From assembly GCF_964212655.1 (NCBI RefSeq), contig NZ_OZ156465.1, positions 3,162,001 to 3,226,000 on the forward strand: 64,000 bases of DNA, given 5' to 3'. This document shows, piece by piece, positions 62,039 to 64,000 of the stretch. The notes beneath the pieces were generated by a model, which worked only from the letters and a program-made list of their open reading frames with translations, was not told where the DNA came from and made no database searches. A program made the translations under genes and the position numbers. The DNA is from Candidatus Thiodiazotropha sp. LNASS1. GTDB lineage: Bacteria; Pseudomonadota; Gammaproteobacteria; Chromatiales; Chromatiaceae. Within the stretch, counting starts at the first letter, position 1; every line of letters begins with the position of its first letter.

Positions 62039-63079
62039 CTATGGCGCTGGATTGGGTTGTTGAGTATGGATCGTTTCGATCTCAGCCAAGACCTCTTCGG
62101 ATAGGGTGATATGGATACTTTCAATATTCTCATCAAGTTGCTCCAAAGTGGTGGCGCCGATGATATTGCTGGTTACAAAAGGTCGGCTTGTCACATATGC
62201 CAACGCCATTTGGGCGGGATTAATACCCTCTCTCTTCGCCAGCTCGACATATTTTTGGGTCACCCAATCAGCCTGTGGATTGGAGTATCGGATAAAACGG
62301 TCGAAAAGGGTCAAACGGGCATTCGCAGGTCGATGGTCATCGAGATATTTGCCGGAAAGCACGCCGAATGCCATCGGTGAGTAGGCCAGCAGTCCACAGC
62401 TTTCTCGATGGGCAATTTCCGCCAATCCGATTTCAAATGTACGGTTCAGCAGATTATAGGGATTTTGGATGCTGACAGCCCTCGGCAGATGATGCTCCTC
62501 AGCCAGGCTCAGATAGCGCATCAATCCCCAGGGGGTCTCATTGGAGACACCGATATGGCGTATCTTGCCGGCCTTTTTCAAATCGCCCAAGATCTGCAGG
62601 GTTTCCAGGATCGGTGTCATCTCTTCTGATCCAGCCGCCCGGTAACCGAGATCACCGAAATAATTGGTGTGACGGTCCGGCCAGTGGAGCTGATAGATAT
62701 CAATGTAATCTGTCTGCAGTCGTTGCAGACTCTCATCCACTGCCGCCTCGATGTTGACTCTGTCGAGACGCGGGTTACCGTCTCTCAGATAGCTTAACCA
62801 ATCCGCCGGGCCGGAAACCTTGGTGGCGATGACCAACCGGTCGCGCTCACCGTGGCGGGCAAGCCAGGTGCCGATATGGCGCTCGGTCAGCCCTTGGGTT
62901 TTCGCCTTGGGTGGAACCGGATACATCTCGGCTGTGTCGATAAAGTTAATACCGGCACCTATCGCCCGGTCGAGCTGAGCATGGGCCTCTGATTCGCTGT
63001 TCTGCTCTCCATAGGTCATGGTGCCGAGACAGAGTGCACTTACCTGAATGTCAGTGTGGCCGAGCTGGCGGTACTTCAC
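62039..63079 (-). CDS. Aldo/keto reductase (Tas-like)
   Basis: A 346-residue NADPH-dependent aldo/keto reductase, the same length as E. coli Tas. KYRQLGHTDIQVSALCLGTMTYGEQN opens the barrel, FIDTAEMYP holds the catalytic Asp and Tyr, LVIATKVSG the Lys, and YQLHWPDRHTNYFG the His region. NIIGATTLEQLDENI contacts NADP. I chose the GTG at 63079, which gives the family's usual N-terminus; the frame extends about 100 residues farther without family resemblance. It is divergent from the CbiM-like gene. Confidence 0.9.
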   Translation of the reverse strand: MKYRQLGHTDIQVSALCLGTMTYGEQNSESEAHAQLDRAIGAGINFIDTAEMYPVPPKAKTQGLTERHIGTWLARHGERDRLVIATKVSGPADWLSYLRDGNPRLDRVNIEAAVDESLQRLQTDYIDIYQLHWPDRHTNYFGDLGYRAAGSEEMTPILETLQILGDLKKAGKIRHIGVSNETPWGLMRYLSLAEEHHLPRAVSIQNPYNLLNRTFEIGLAEIAHRESCGLLAYSPMAFGVLSGKYLDDHRPANARLTLFDRFIRYSNPQADWVTQKYVELAKREGINPAQMALAYVTSRPFVTSNIIGATTLEQLDENIESIHITLSEEVLAEIETIHTQQPNPAP

Positions 63080-63190
63080 GGGAGTTTCCCCTGTTGATTT
63101 GTGGGTTGGAGTGGCGGGCCAAACACCCATTATCGAGGTTTCAGTTAACAGCATAACTGAAATCCGTTTTGTGAAAAGGATAGATTCGCG

Positions 63191-63856
63191 ATGGAGCTTG
63201 ATGGTGAACTTTTTTCCGACGCCCTGTTGTGGTGGTTTGCCGGCCTGTATGGTGTGGTGCTCCTTGTTGCGCTGCGCCTGGCGCCCTGGGGGCGACTTGC
63301 CCGCGACGGGCAGCTGCATGTCTTTCTTGGCGCAATCGTTGCTCTGATTGTGCTCTGGCATATTCGTGCCCATCTGCAACCGGGGATCTCATTCCACCTG
63401 CTTGGCGCTACAGTGATAACCCTGATGTTCGGATGGTCTATGGCCATCATTATGGCCAGTATCGCCCTATTGGCCGTCTGTCTGAATGCGGGCATCGGGT
63501 GGCAGGGTTATGTAGTCAGCTTTCTGACCGTGGCATTGGTTCCGATCACCCTTTCGCAAATTTCCCTGGTATTGGTACGCAGTTGGCTGCCCAGGCAGTT
63601 CTTTGTGTATGTCCTGGGTAACGGCTTTTTTACCGCCTGGCTGGTTGGCTATGCCAGTGGCTATCTGGCGATGCAGCTACTGGTTCTCAGTGGCGCCTAT
63701 ACCATGGCTGAACTGGAAGTCACAGTGATGCCCTTCTTCCCCCTGATGTTTTTCCCGGAAGCCCTGGTCAACGGCTGGGTGATCACCCTGATGGTGGTGT
63801 TCTGTCCGACCTGGGTTTACTCCTTCAGCGATGAGCAATATATCCACGGAAAATAG
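63191..63856 (+). CDS. CbiM-like energy-coupling-factor membrane protein
   Basis: A 221-residue membrane protein with about six hydrophobic segments. The conserved HLLGATVITLMFGWSMAIIMASIAL near residue 68, then FVYVLGNGFFTAWLVGYASGYLA and FFPLMFFPEALVNGWVITLM, fit the ECF permease (CbiM-like) family. In full systems CbiM is the metal-uptake S-component, but stand-alone homologues of unknown substrate are common. A cobalt or nickel role is therefore only a guess. djlA starts 63 bases downstream. Confidence 0.76.
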   Translation: MELDGELFSDALLWWFAGLYGVVLLVALRLAPWGRLARDGQLHVFLGAIVALIVLWHIRAHLQPGISFHLLGATVITLMFGWSMAIIMASIALLAVCLNAGIGWQGYVVSFLTVALVPITLSQISLVLVRSWLPRQFFVYVLGNGFFTAWLVGYASGYLAMQLLVLSGAYTMAELEVTVMPFFPLMFFPEALVNGWVITLMVVFCPTWVYSFSDEQYIHGK

Positions 63857-63919
63857 CGTTCCGTTGAGGTATAGTGACGCTTTGATTTCTTCAGTAGCCG
63901 TAGCATAGAGGTAAGCCTT

Positions 63920-64000
63920 TGAGTTGGTGGGGTAAACTGGTAGGTGGTGCGTTCGGTTTCATGCTGGGTGGACCCTTGGGCGCGGTACTGGGTGCCGCCC
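63920..64000 (+). CDS. djlA: Start of DjlA co-chaperone gene (partial)
   Basis: The last 81 bases encode LSWWGKLVGGAFGFMLGG..., with the glycine-rich membrane helix that begins DjlA, a membrane-anchored J-domain/TerB protein and DnaK partner. The initiation codon appears to be TTG, with GAGG upstream. The J domain lies outside the window, so the call rests on this N-terminus only. Confidence 0.7.

Noticed and set aside
63080-63379. 100-residue N-terminal extension of the aldo/keto reductase
   Set aside because: The barrel starts at the GTG at 63079. The extension overlaps the divergent CbiM-like gene and is of low complexity.
1-64000. tRNA or rRNA genes
   Set aside because: Intergenic stretches were read on both strands for cloverleaf and rRNA-like sequence and none was recognised. 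A covariance search was not possible.

Overview
The window looks like a chromosome segment of a sulfur-oxidising, probably autotrophic gammaproteobacterium of the Chromatiales/Sedimenticola/Thiodiazotropha type. That placement is inferred from gene content and protein style. Adenylylsulfate reductase (aprBA, 22.3-24.8 kb) and its presumed electron partner, a QmoAB-HdrCB complex (38.9-44.1 kb), share the window with a CbbQ/CbbO Rubisco-activase pair (47.2-50.2 kb). The 0-18 kb block (topA, smg, dprA, lysM, def, fmt, rsmB, a DUF4390 gene, ntrYX, trkAH) has a gene order I recall as typical of gammaproteobacteria.

Region by region. 0-11 kb is housekeeping: topA, smg, dprA and a LysM lipoprotein-like gene read leftward, diverging from def-fmt-rsmB-DUF4390-ntrY-ntrX. 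11-15 kb is an insertion in that block: a lipoprotein with two haem-c motifs and a PhoX-like lipoprotein, leftward, between ntrX and trkA. 15-18 kb holds trkA and trkH. 18-22 kb has one PEP-CTERM protein, then a tightly overlapping leftward operon (thioredoxin-like/HEAT protein, unknown, DUF423, RlmK-type methyltransferase, YqaA-type membrane protein). 22-26 kb is aprB-aprA plus a YkgJ-type cysteine-cluster gene. 26-34 kb is more accessory: a MITE-like repeat, pterin dehydratase, a response regulator fused to a membrane segment, a Ycf46-like AAA ATPase, a lipoprotein serine protease, a possible sulfotransferase, a decayed REP-associated transposase and a DHH phosphoesterase.

The most interesting part is 35.08-38.87 kb. 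A low-GC cassette (HigB-like toxin, HigA-ImmA fusion, a Panacea/DUF4065 protein and an unknown 241-residue protein) sits between two same-strand copies of the 3' part of hdrB plus its terminator. The right copy is the intact hdrB at the end of the qmoAB-hdrCB operon. The left copy is a start-less, internally deleted and mosaic pseudogene. This is the footprint expected of an element that integrated into hdrB and restored its 3' end, or of a duplicative insertion. The Panacea protein and its unknown partner are candidates for an undescribed toxin-antitoxin or defence pair.

The rest (44-64 kb) contains a REC-PAS-GGDEF-EAL protein, cbbQ-cbbO, an MlaC-like protein, a retropepsin-like protease, an HU protein with a histone-like tail, a chalcone-isomerase-like protein, gamma-glutamyltransferase, a 1623-residue protein joining two cyclic-nucleotide-binding domains, a catalytically dead rhodanese and a very long coiled coil, a PfkB kinase overlapping a Rieske protein, small conserved proteins, an aldo/keto reductase, a CbiM-like membrane protein and the first codons of djlA. 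No tRNA, rRNA or CRISPR array was seen.
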